A stretch of DNA of 64,000 nucleotides from Lanius collurio (taxonomy: Eukaryota; Chordata; Aves; Passeriformes; Laniidae): contig JACBWW010000016.1 of the NCBI GenBank assembly GCA_020086605.1, positions 3,090,456-3,154,455 of the forward strand, given 5' to 3'. A program made the position numbers and the translations under genes. A model generated the notes under the pieces. The model ran no database searches, was not told the DNA's origin, and saw only the letters and a list, made by a program, of their open reading frames with translations. Positions 47,777 through 60,086 of the stretch are shown here, piece after piece (the first letter of the stretch is position 1; each line of letters starts with the position of its first letter).

Positions 47777-48048
47777 GTGACATAAAATGTGTCATTCTGT
47801 CCCTGGCTGCCCAGCAGCTTGAAATTAGCAGCTGGATGTCATTTGATCATCCTTTCATTGATAATGCCTGGTGCTGTGCTTGCCATTTCCAGTCCTGTTT
47901 CAGCCCAAAACCTTTGCTGTGGTACACTAATTGCTGTCTGGCTGTTCTTAATATCTGTTTAGGAAGTAAAGTTTATGGTTTGCTGTTGGGTAGGGAAGCA
48001 GTTCTTACTGTGAGAACTGATCATGAAAGTATTAAATTTAAAAGATGA
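47777..48048 (+). pseudogene. Possible retroelement RNase H-like remnant
   Basis: A frame is open from a good acceptor (TTTTTCTTTTCCACAG, ending at 47,776) to a TGA at 48,046-48,048, about 90 codons. Its last third reads CLAVL, an eleven-residue spacer, LLGREAVLTVRTDHESIKF and then a stop. Ty3/Gypsy-type RNase H domains typically carry a CLAV/LLAV helix, about nine residues, then a YLLGR-F-TVRTDH-SL-like stretch ending at a catalytic Asp. The TDH here would be that Asp motif. The rest of the frame shows no convincing match, and the expected downstream integrase linker is absent. It is either a very decayed fragment or coincidence. Confidence 0.2.
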
Positions 48049-49939
48049 ATTTTAATCCTGGTAGGAAGCACCCACTGACAGGAATTCTTTGCAGACTTGT
48101 GAAGCCTCCCAACACCGATCATTTGTTTCCCTTCGTTCTGTTTTAATTAAAGAAGAATTTAGCAAAATCCCTTTTCATTGCTTCTTGAACAGCTCCTGGC
48201 TGGCCCTGGCAAGGACAGTTCTGGTTTACAGAGTTCCTGTTCTTGCCTGTTTGTTGCTGCCTCTGCTCTACAGTGTTTTACAGGTGTACTGAAACACATG
48301 TTTTGTGCAGATCTGGCAGGGACTGAATCAGGGTACCTATGTGGATAAAGAATAGCCTCTTTTCTTTTTATTTTGCCCAGGCCCTGATGTTTTTCTCAAT
48401 TCAGCCTTACAGTTTTATTGGCACAAGATGAGGTGGCAGAGTGCTGCAGAATCTGTAACTGCAGATAAGAAAAGACAATTTCTTACATTGGCAAAGCTGC
48501 CAAAACCTTGTCTTCTCCCTCTAGTTATCTTTTCATCAAGCAACTGAGGAAATTGCATTGTAGGCCCTGAAGTCAAAAAACAAACATCAAACTGCACAAC
48601 TTTGTGTAGGATTCATGTGGAGTCCCATGAAGTCCAGAGCATCCCATTTGAATCGCTCAAAACATTTTCAGAGGCAGCTTTATTTGGCTGATAGGCTGCT
48701 AATTTTTGAAAGTTCATAATCTCTAACGATAAAGAAAAGAGTCTGTCAGAATTTTCATCCCTTCACAAAGGAAAATTTAAACTATGAACTTCAGGGCTCA
48801 AGTTTAGGTTGCTGCTAAGTTGTTCTTGCCTTGGATGGATTTTAAAAGGATGTGTGTGTTTATTTTTTAATATATCTGGAAAGCGGTGTAGAATTAAAAA
48901 CTGAAGTCTAGGGTTAGAAAAACTGAGCAATTTGCAATCTTTATTCAGCTTTGCTAATTCCTGGATTATAGAAACTAAATACCTACACCTTCTGACAGGA
49001 ATTAATCACTGCCATTGATACTGTTGCCAGCTGTGGGTATTTATTAGCTCTAGTGCAACCATCTAGAGTACAACAGATGGAACAGTGGGGAGGACTCCTG
49101 AAAAAAGGTGTAACATAGGTTTTAATATTAAATATTAATCACATTACCTGCATATTGAATTAGTTGCTCTTGAAAAAATATACTGTCCAGCTGAAACTTT
49201 TAATCAAGACACTCTCATTCTGGAGTTATAATAGTTTGAATAAAAGGAAATACTAAGGAAAAACTTTGTTTGCATTTATGGGGGTTTATTTTTTGAGACT
49301 ATTTTCCATTTTAATGCGATTCTTGGTGGTAGTTGAGAAAAGATACAATGATGTTAGTGAGGACCTCTTCTTGGTTTAATAATTACTAAATGATATTGGT
49401 ACCTTTTTCATATTGAAGAAATGAAAGATCACTTAAAAATCTCTGTAATTTCTTTAGTTATATGTAGAGTTTTAAATTTTGAGCAAGATACCCAACAACT
49501 ACTTTGGAGGTGTTCCAGTAATGTTACACTTGCTGGGATGGAATGTGTTCAATTCCTTAAAGCATGCAGGAAATCTCCAACCAATATTTTTTTTTTTAAT
49601 GCATGAAAGAAGCAGCTTTGCTTATTTCTGTGGCCTATCTCAGCTCAAGTGCTGAGAAAAGAAGTTTAAAAGTGAGGTTCTAGACACAGCTCCCCACTCA
49701 GTAGAGACACTTGTCCTTGCATGTAATTTTCTCCAATTGCTTTAGTCATGCTGTGCTACCTTTAAAAAGACATTTTAAACAATCTCCTAAAATTTGCTGG
49801 CTTAGCTGCTGGGACAGTGGTGGGCAGATGAAGCAGGAAGGGCTAATATGAGCCTTGGCACAGAATATGTGGTATTACCATGTACCAAAACTGATCAACT
49901 TCTCAGTATTTTTGCAGCATGGATGCAACCTTCCATAGC

Positions 49940-49960
49940 AAAAAAAAAAAAAAAAAAAAA
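49940..49960. repeat. Poly-A run (A21)
   Basis: Twenty-one consecutive A residues. A retrocopy would carry its body to the left of such a tail on the plus strand. The 300 bases to the left show no recognisable gene or LINE 3' end, so this is kept as a simple homopolymer. Confidence 0.92.
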
Positions 49961-52900
49961 GGTGAATTTTTCTCTATTTGACTGCCAAAGTGTAAATTCA
50001 CAGACCTGGTCTAACTTCTTATTGTCATAGATGTATTTTAAATGTGATTATTCCAAGGTGGTTTTAACTAGTAATTATGTAATCACTGAACTTTTAAGAG
50101 CTTTTGATTAACTCACAGGCAGTATTAAATAACTTGAATTGCTGTTGTAAAGCTAGTTACAATGAACAATTACTACAGAGGAAGTTACAATAGACATATG
50201 TTTATGTGTTTGTGTTTATAAGTGGTACAGATTGCTGCTACTTCAGTGAGTAGGTCCAGGTAGATAGCCAAGAAATCAACAAAGTTGGAATGTCAGAGGG
50301 AAAGATAATGAATTGTTCAAAACTGGGGCTGTCGTTACAGTTATTAACAGTGTCTGATGATTCAGTGTCTATCTCCCTGACAAAGCTGGATGATGCTTAC
50401 ATTTCCCTGGAACAGCTTTGTTATCTTCAATTGAACTTTTTGGTTTGTTGCAAAATTCTGCCTGGGAGCTCCACCCAGTTTCTAGTAAAGAGAGTTAAAT
50501 AGTCCTGAGAGGATCTAAAGGTGCTTCAATTCCTGTGCTGTGTGAATATTGCTAAGTGAAATTTACTCTCCAGTCCTGGAGCAGACTTACACATTCCAAA
50601 TACCACTGGGGAATAAAAGTGGGTGTTTTAATCTCTTCTGAAAAGTGTTATGTTCGAGGTACAGCAGTGGGGTGACCTGAACTTGAAGGTGCAGTGGTGC
50701 ATGGTGTGCCTTAGATCTTGGCTGTCCCACTGTACACTCTCAGACCTCAGCATTCCTTATGACTCCTCCTGGTAAATGAGATGTTGAACCAATTTGTTCT
50801 TGCAGCAGGGGAAAGCTCTGAGCAGCTGATATCTGTGCTCTGCTCTGTTTGTAGCTCTGCAAACATTGCTCATCTTCCCTGTTTGTAACTTACACATTCT
50901 ATTGCCTGAAGCTCTCAGGCTGCTCTTTTGCTGCAAAACCAACCAGCTCGTTGTACCAGTTTATTTTACTCACTGAGGTCCTTATTTAAAAAAAAAAAAG
51001 CGTACTTAATTAGGAGTACAAATACGATTAGGTGATGCAGATGATTCTTAGTTGCCTTTTTTCTAATGTTTATGTACCTCTGCAGAAAAGAAAGGCAGCC
51101 CCTCTGATTAAAAGAATGCATAGTCATGGATAACAAAATTTGGGGTTTTGCTTGTTTGAAAACAATGTCATGGTTCTATGACAAAACCATCTTTGAAGCT
51201 ATTAAGTGTGCACAATACCAGTGACCATAAATGTTGAATGATTTTTAAGCAGCAGTACCTATTTGACTTGCTTGTTGGGCTATGGGACACACCTCTCTTC
51301 TGCAGTGTATTGAGATGAGCAGTATTGGTGTCAGACTGATTCCAAAGCTGCGTGTGTGGACTGTGACCAAGAAAAACATTTCATGATGCGCCCTAGTGCA
51401 CCATTTGCTGTCTTTTTGCTGCAAGGAGATGGGAAATAATTTCCTTTGCATTTGTAAGCCACTGTGTGCCCTTTGCCGTCTTAAAGGTAGTAGGGTTTAA
51501 GTGCTCCAGGCTGAACCTTGCTGCTTGCATAATTCAAACTGTGACGTAGATGTTGAGAGAACTGAAGGGGAATATAAAACTGGAGAGCAGCTAGCAAATA
51601 GAAACATGGAACAGGAGCCTTGGCATCACAGCCTGTTGGCATTTGAAATGAACCCAAATACTGCAGTTAGCTTTTGGATATGGATAAAGTTTTTTATCTT
51701 AGAAACCAGCAATTCAGTTTAGTATCCACTCCTAGATAAAACACTTCCACTTTGATTAGAGGAAAAGTTGTGCCTGCTTATTGAAAACAGCATTCCTGGG
51801 AGAGAATTTTGGCCTGGCTGTAAGGAAAAGCCATGAAAGGTGCAGTTGCTTTCACTTTTGTAACTATCCACTCATATTGTCTCTCTCTTTGATCTACTTC
51901 TCTGGGAGGTTTAAAATACCTCTAATTCTGGGATAGAAATTCCATATTTGTGAGAAGTTTGGGGTTGGTACGGAGGAGGGAGGGAAAAAGATTGAGAAGC
52001 AGCAGAATTATTGTCTGCTGAACAAGGATGGGATTTCTTATGGACTGGTGAAGCATCCCCAGGAAATGACCAGGTACAAAAGGAACCTGATGAGTGTGAT
52101 TCAGTTGCTTATATTGAAGAAGTGATGTGAACACAGTGCTCTGCAATGATTGGGTTTGAGTGCCTTTGGGAATTCAGGCTTTCTTTCAGAACTCTGTAGA
52201 ATGCATCCAAACATAATTACTGTCATTTGTCCTTGAAAGGGAGAAATTCTACTCCATGGTACCATTGTTTGGTTTATGCTATCCATGTTTGCCTCATGTC
52301 AGGCTGGGTAAGACTGTGTTGCCCTTTTCCTGACAATATCCAAGCTTTATACAATTCAGTGTTAGCAGGAGTGTTTTTATTTGTTGCAGGATAAATTGAT
52401 CCCTGTGTTCAGCTCCTAAAGTCACCAGGATTCTCTGGAATGACAGGTGCTAGGTAAATATCAGACATACAACCTACGCCATTTTTGTAGCTCTTATATT
52501 TAACTGTTATTTTTTAATATATATGTTTATTGCTATATTTCTAGATGTAGCAGGTGTTTATTTTATTTTATTTCTCAATCAAAATATTGGCTGTTTTCTC
52601 TCTGTAACAGAAGGTCTCCTAAGCGGGTAGAGTGTAAAACAAAATCTGAATATCCTGTAGTACAGAATACATCCAAAACTCAAGTTATCCTTGCACCAGC
52701 TAAACCCATTCACACACTGAGAACGTGTGAGGGGACAAGATGCTGTTCTTAATTTCAGTCATTCTTTATCCATCAGTACAAGGTGAGAAATCCACCAATG
52801 AATTATCCAGTTCTGTGGTAGCTGTTGATTGGGGCAAAAGCAAGAGCCTCTGGTTTTAGAGCTGTATGATTTCACATGCAGCCAAAAGTATAGTACAGCT

Positions 52901-55900
52901 AATAGTTGTAAAGGAATTGAACTTAATATTTTAATAGGAGGGCTAAAAATAATCTTTATATAGTCAATGTTATTCTAAATTGAGTAGTTGAAATGTATTT
53001 GGCAGGAAACACATTTCTAATTGTGTGATTTATGAGCATTTTTATTTTATATAAATAATCATATGTAGTGCACAGTTCTATCTAAATATTTGCAAATAGA
53101 AAAGTAATTTTTTAATTAGATCTTGCTACATAATGATTTATAACCACTGGAAACAGGCAAAGAAAGGCTAAGGCCCTAAGATAGTTGCTCGTTACTTCAG
53201 GTGTGATCAATCAATGGTACAACCTGTAAGTGGCACCTTTTTGGGGGTCAAAATGTGGGTAAGGAATGTGGTAAGAAGTTGCAGAGGAAGAGGGGAGCTG
53301 CAGCAGAATTCTTGCTGAGTTTCCACCGAGTTGCAGGTTTTAAGTGTGTGCTAAATGCAGACTTTGGTGAATCAGAGCCTAAAGGTTATGGCCATTTGTT
53401 TTGGGGGAAATCAATACAATTGAGAAGTGTGCAGCTTCTGTTATTTGATGGCAGCCAACTTTGAGTCATGGCAGTAAACAGATTAAATTTTTTAGGTGAA
53501 TTAGGACCTTAAATCGTGTTTTCAAATTAAATGTAAGCAGCTCTGACAGAAGTTAGTGCTGTTAAAGCACCTATAATTTTTATAATAATAAATAAGAAAA
53601 TCAAATATATCAGACTTTGTTATCTTGGAAAACATTGACTTTTTCCCACCTAAAACTTGGATCAATACAGGAAACTTCCTTTGTTTTTTTTTTTTTTTTA
53701 TTACTGCAACTTTAAATTCCCTGTTGTCCTCCACATGATGACGTTTATTTCAAGTAGAGCAAGTTGTAGATCCCTAGATTTCCCTAAAGGGCTGTAATTG
53801 TTATGCTACATGTGCAATAGGAATATTTGAATAGTTGATATGAAAGGTCAAAAAAGTCTTCAATGGATTTAAACACTGAATTTGCTCCTGCTGACATTAT
53901 AATCTACAAAAGCACTTAGTGAATGGCAGCACAGAAAGGAGGCTGAATTATATTCTAAAATACTTCAGAGAAGTGGAAAGATGAAATTATGCTTTTTTTG
54001 GTTCAAAGAATGCCTCATTCTATGGAAAGAGTTGAGGCACGTGACTCTTCACTGCAAAACTGTGTTGCTGTAGATGGTTATGCACAGAGTTAAACATGAA
54101 CAGACAAACACAGGTTCAAAACTCAACATTTTTTAGGTATGTGGTGAAACAAGGTGCTTAAAGCTCCTAACATGGCAGTGTGTAAAGGACATTTTAGGTT
54201 ATGGACTGTCTGTTTTTAAACTATTAAGATTATTCATTGATCTTTACCCCTAGCCTGACACAGGGTCGAATCTGGATAATAAGGAAGCCATTAATATTAC
54301 AGAAAATCATTATATGATTAATTTCTGAAAGGAGGACTGTTTCTGAATGTCATCAAGTTGTCCCATCTATGAGTTGTGTGAAATAACTGTGCTGTATTAA
54401 CTTGCCAAGAACATAACAGACTATGTGTGATACTCATTCTAAATAATTATATTTCTCTATAATTTAGTCCTGTTTTCTGACTTTGCCTAGAATGAATATG
54501 TAATCATATTTTGAGTTGTCCAGCAAAGTTGTTTCTTAAATGATCTATCTTCAGTGTGATGAAATTCAGAAGCTTTCGTATTAAATTAATAGTATTTTTA
54601 TTCTGTATTTATCAAACAGCAAAGGATGAGAACGCAGAAGATTCAATGACAATCAAGTTATTATAAGCTAAAAAACCTCACAGGCATGTTATCTGTAAGT
54701 TTTTCTTAGCCCAAAAATTTGAATAGGAACTTTTCTTAAGAAATCCTAATGTTAGGAGTAATACTTGTTGAATTTTCTTTTGTTCCATGTATTTCCATGA
54801 GGCCCATTAAATGATTTTTATGCCTTAAATTCATTTCTGTTATCAGCTGATATAAAGCCTAATCAGTAAGTGGATGTTAGTTCATGTCATTTAATGCTGG
54901 ACTTCCCAGGAGATTCCTCTGCATGGCATATAACGTATTCCTACCAGTTCTGAGAAGGACACACCATTGATACTGTTCCATTCTCCATTCCTGATGGTTA
55001 TCCAGCAGTGACAAATGTTTCCACATGTAGCAGTAAAAACTGTCTGAAGTGATGCTTTACACAGAATTAGCTATTTCTCAATTTGTTTCCCTTCAAATTC
55101 TATTTTTTTTCAGCACATATCATCTAGAGTGTAAAAATGATGGAAAGACAGGCATTTTGTTAAAAATGGTCAGGAAATTCAGGCCTTTTGGCACATTCTT
55201 TTGGATAAGAAGTTTTTTCTCTAGGCAAACTAATGCCATAAGTTTTTTTCAGTGAGTTTTAAGCTTTTTACAAAAAGCACCAAGTTATGTATTAAAAACA
55301 TTTCATGCCCAGTAAAGGATTTTAGGTGCTGATCTTGTCAGAGGCATAAATAGAGAATATCTTAATGGTAAAAATAACTTGGGAAAAGTTGTAGGTTATT
55401 CCCTGAAAGTGATCATTTCTGTGTAAGCCCCTTGTACATTGCAGTGTGACAAGGTAACAAAACGCCTGGTGTACTGGAAACTGTGGCCTATACAGAACTT
55501 TTTATCTCTGTTTAGTTTGTGCTGAAATGTTACAATGATGAATGACTTTCAATTCCCACACTTTCCCTCCTGGCACTTACAAATTTTCATTTGGTGCAAC
55601 ACTTTCAAGTCAGACAGATTATACTTTTCAAACTGGAAAGTCCCATTACAGAACTATTTGAAAACTGTGCTGACACCTGTAGACCTGAGCAGATCGTTAT
55701 TTAGTTACCCCATCAGCTTTCCTTTTGTACTCTGGCTCCTACAATTAAGTCTCCTGCTATAAGCAAATCAGCAATAGTTTTAGTTTTCTTGCTGGATCAT
55801 GGTTACATTTGTCTGTGCTCATAGCCACGAGTCACATACCTGTATCACTCCCACCACATTCTTGTGTCACCAGCCAATATATATTCTGTCACGCTAATAA

Positions 55901-57079
55901 ACCTGAAATAATAAAGATGCTGCAGTGGTGCTATGATTATTGTGGAAGCCCAGCATCTTAAAATACAGCTTACACAGCTTAGATACAAATTTAGATAGAA
56001 CATTACTAAGTAATGGTATGAAAAAAAATTTGGGATAGGAAAAAGGAATAAGAGGGAAAGTTGTCTTGAGTAAGCTTCTGAGTAAGTAGAATTTCTATTT
56101 CTGCCCCAAGAATGTTAAAATTTTAATTAGGTCATAATGTGAAGTGTCTTTAAAAAAATGAAGTATTGGAATGTAAAATTAATTTTGCATTTTTAAATGA
56201 AATTTAAAAAAACCCAATCTGGAATCTCCTGTTGATTTACTGTACAGAGGGCTGTATCCTATTTTCTTTTCTAAGTGATTTTTTATTCCATCCAACCACT
56301 AGTGAGTATCCCAATGGTTGTTTTTCCTGCCTCCCTGTACTATTCAAGAGGCAAGATATGACTCTGTTGTCCTCTACCCATTTGTTTGTGGGTAAAGCAT
56401 AAAAGGAAACTCAAGAGGGAAAACAACCAGCCCTGTTTGTCATTGCCATTCCTCAATTGTATTCTGTGGCTCTTTCCTCTTCTGTAAAAAGATCCTTGGA
56501 GCAGTTGAGGTTTCTTCCCGAAGAGCCTGACCATATTGTGAGAATGTTAGTAAATAACTCGCTCTTCCTTGCTGGAAATGTGAATAGACCTCAGTGTTCT
56601 GATAGACCAGCCAGGAAAACTGGAACACAACCCAAGCTGGGCCCCAATGGGACAACTGCTCTGCTTAACTTACTGTCTCTGCAAGAAAACTGATAATGTC
56701 GTGCCGTTAGGCACCTTGAAAATTAAAAAAATACTGATAGTTTATTTTTATGCAGTTCTAGTTTAGTCCTTTTACAAGTTTGCCCATAGGTCTTTAGCAT
56801 TGTATGAAGCCAAACCTTGCATAAGGAAGTGTATTTGTCCAATCAATTAGGACTAAGTGAATTCACACATATAAATTTATGTGAGGGTTAATTCAGCCCT
56901 GTGTGAATGGCCATTAGGATAATGGTCTGGTTTCTGCCCTTCTCTAATGAAGTCTAATGAAATATCAAACTCTGTAATGCCTAAATTTTTCTGGAGTTCC
57001 ATCAGAAGTGATGCTATTGCATGATTTCCTTCACATAAGGAAGGTATCAAAATATCAAATATTATCTTAGTGGTTTCTT

Positions 57080-57134
57080 GGTTTTTTGTTTTTTTTTTTT
57101 GGTTTTTTTTTTTTTTTGTTTGTTTTTTTTTTTA
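57080..57134. repeat. T-rich tract with G interruptions
   Basis: Long T runs (up to about 15) are separated by single or double G residues over about 55 bases. This is a low-complexity, slippage-prone sequence. Confidence 0.9.
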
Positions 57135-60033
57135 ATGCTTTAGGAGTTTTATCTTACAGGTTTCCAAGTAATGACAGAATCAGTAGATATCCATGGTTTC
57201 ACTAATTCCAAGGCAGACAAATTCAATTTGTTTTCAAAGTTAAAACAATTGCCTACTTTATTTTCCTGATAATTCCTTTGGAGACTTCCACTCAGTCATT
57301 AAATTCATTAATTTACATTGCTCTGTTCTTCCAAGTTTTCCATAGCAATTGACAAAATCTATGAACCTGCAGTAGGTTTACAGGCAGCATGATCACCAAA
57401 AGTCAGACTCAAGGTGAATAAAGCTATAAAGGGTTTGTGGGATGGCAATAAAGTAGCAAGAATTTTTTGTATTAATGAGTTTTGTTATGCACTGGAAAGC
57501 ACCACGAACTCAAAGCAAGCTTAGCAACTATTAAATAACACTTCTCTTCATAAGAGACTGATTTTCTTTTTTTCTGAGCCACTTTGTGGTTTGCAGGATT
57601 TGATGGCTGTAGGAAATTTTTAACTGCCCAGAAATTTGTTGGTGAGAAGTTGAAACAGAACACAATTCCTTAAATGTGGTTAGAGGATGTTTCCTACAAA
57701 GCAAAAAGCATTTTAGGCTTAGACTTTTGAAGATTTAATTGTGACTGGCAAGGAAAAAGAGTGTTAAAATGTCAAGGTGAAGGAATACTAAGTGAGAGAA
57801 GCTGTCAGCTGTGCAAGTGGTGATCTCTGAGATAGGAAGGAGGAAAAATAGCAAAATAAAAACAATACATTTCAGTATGACAGACTCTCTTAAACTCCTA
57901 GAACTGGTCAGTAAAATCCTCTGGGAGGCTTTTCAGAGGCACTAAAGAAAACTGCAGTCTCTCCAGTTAATTATATTAGAGGTAAAAATGCATTTCCCAG
58001 TGTGGAAGGAAAAGCAAGAGCCACGTGAAGTCAGCTGGGAAAGCTGAAGGCTGAAAAGCAACCTGCAGCCAGAGAGGGTCTTGTCACCACACAGGACCCT
58101 TGCCTTGAACTGCTTTGGGTGCTCTGCAGCAGACAGGGACCAGACTGGGAGAATTGAACTTTATGAGAGTTATTGGGGTTTCTGTGGACTTGTTCACAGC
58201 AGCTCACTGCTAATTCAAAAATTATGTGAGATCCTAGCATGACAAGTGTGTGGATACCAGTCATGGCATGTGGGTGTCAGACTTTACAGGGAGTGCACAC
58301 AAGGTCCTCTTGCTAAAAAAGGATGGAGAAGGCTGGCATTAATATGTGTAGGGAAAAAAAATCAACTGAATGAAATAACGTGAAATGCTACAGAACTGGT
58401 CAGAAAACTGTCAGGAGAAACTCTAACATTTTCATGGGAAGTGCATGGAGATCCCTTCATGTTTCAGTCGGTACCGTTGCATTTCATCAGTGCTTTGAGT
58501 GATGGTATGTATAATCTTCAGTCAAAGCCAAGCTGAAAGAAACTTTCAAGAGTTGAAAATGTTGCAGGATATACTGAGAATTCAAAATTACCTTGCTAAA
58601 AATGTGAATAGCAGTGGGGAAAGAAGTGAGATTGGAAATGGTTCAATCAAAAGAAGTGCTTGTGCATGAGAAGGAAGAGCGAGCTAACCTTGTACTTGTT
58701 TTGCAGAAAAAAGGTTGATTTTGCAAATAGTTGACTCATCAGTGATAAGACCTCTGAACTAGATCCAAAAGTTGTCTAGAGTAAATGTAAAATCAACTAA
58801 CTTAACAGTCTTCAGGTATCTGGCTACTGCTAAGAGGAGAGAGGAGAAAACCCAATCACTGTGGTTGTTAGTTTACTGTTTCCTCAGGTCTCAGCAAGGA
58901 AAACCAGATTGCATTTAAAAAAGAGATTAAAAGTATGTGCAGTTGGGAGAAATTGTCAGTATTGCATCGTTAACTCATCTATTATCTAAATACTCTGAAG
59001 AAGCTCAGAAAGTGCAATAATGCATATGAATGTATTGAAACCAGAGCGTGCCATTACCATGGGATTGTCTTCAGTGCTGTCCCGTTTCAATCAGAGCGAG
59101 CACAGCTGCGCCTGTTTGGGCTCTGATAGGAAATGCTGGGAGTGCACACCGGGAATGCAGAGAGAGAATTCTCATCCATCACTGTAACACACTGTACCAC
59201 GGGCTGAGCTGTGATAAGGGATCCTTGTCACACTGCAATTTCCAGCTTCCTGAAATACTTCTTTGTACTCTGCCTTTTAGGGGGCCATAGAGGGGGAGGG
59301 AAGCACAACATGGACATTTGTGGAAACTTGAATGAAATTGCTGTGAAGTTGCTTTTGATGATTTTCCTTGGACTGCATTTGATGTTTTTAAATGACAGGA
59401 CAAGCTTTGTTTAAAAAACAGCTTTTAAAAGTTTGCCCCTCTAATTTTTTATTTTGCTATTTGATTGGTAGAACCTTTTGGGTTTTCAGTGACTACCATT
59501 TTTTATGCTGAAGAGCAGTTTTGGGGCAGTTCAGGCTCTGTTACTCAAAATGCTGCTTGCTGTTTACAGAAACTGTTAATAATAAGCCAAAATCTTTCAT
59601 GTCCTTTTTTAGTAGTTGAGTATTTTATGCTGCAATCTGGCAAGTGGAATTAGAGAACAGTATCTCAAAAACAATGTCTATGAATGCTGTGAATTATTTT
59701 AACTGGTATTTTTTGTAAAAAGTGATTCGAGAATGGAAGTGAATATTTGTATTCAGTCAGTGAGATGTGTGGTCTTCAAGTCCTTGAACAGAACATACTG
59801 GATTGAGGGGGTTTTAATTAATTTTCCATACACAACGTTTGTCCTGGGATAGGAGGGATGCCGATTTTACCAATGTCTGCCTGGGAGGTACATGCTGTTC
59901 ATTTATCAGTTCTTTGGTTTCTTTAGCCTCTATAGTATCTTCCCAGCTTCCAGCTGATATCCTGGACTGAAAGTTATGTTCTGTTTTATTTAACAGGAAA
60001 ATACTGGGCTGAAGTGCCTTCAGTGCTTTACCC

Positions 60034-60086
60034 AAGTGTGTTTGTATGTGTGTGTATATATAAATATGTATATATATATATATGTA
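60034..60086. repeat. Compound TG/TA microsatellite
   Basis: Imperfect TG repeats pass into TA repeats, with one ATAAATATG interruption. This is a typical compound dinucleotide repeat and is likely polymorphic. Confidence 0.92.

Larger units (their letters stand above)
48049..60030. other. AT-rich non-coding DNA, no gene seen
   Basis: All frames are short and unrecognised. Homopolymer runs at 49,940-49,960, 53,685-53,699 and 57,080-57,134 are listed separately or are trivial. The stretch at about 59,040-59,220 has several isolated CpGs and a GGAAATGCTGGGAGTGC-like core; it might be a conserved regulatory element, which cannot be judged from one sequence. Confidence 0.65.

Noticed and set aside
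49940..49960. Poly-A run as the tail of a processed pseudogene or LINE
   Set aside because: No gene-like or CR1-like sequence was recognised to the left, and no flanking duplication was found.
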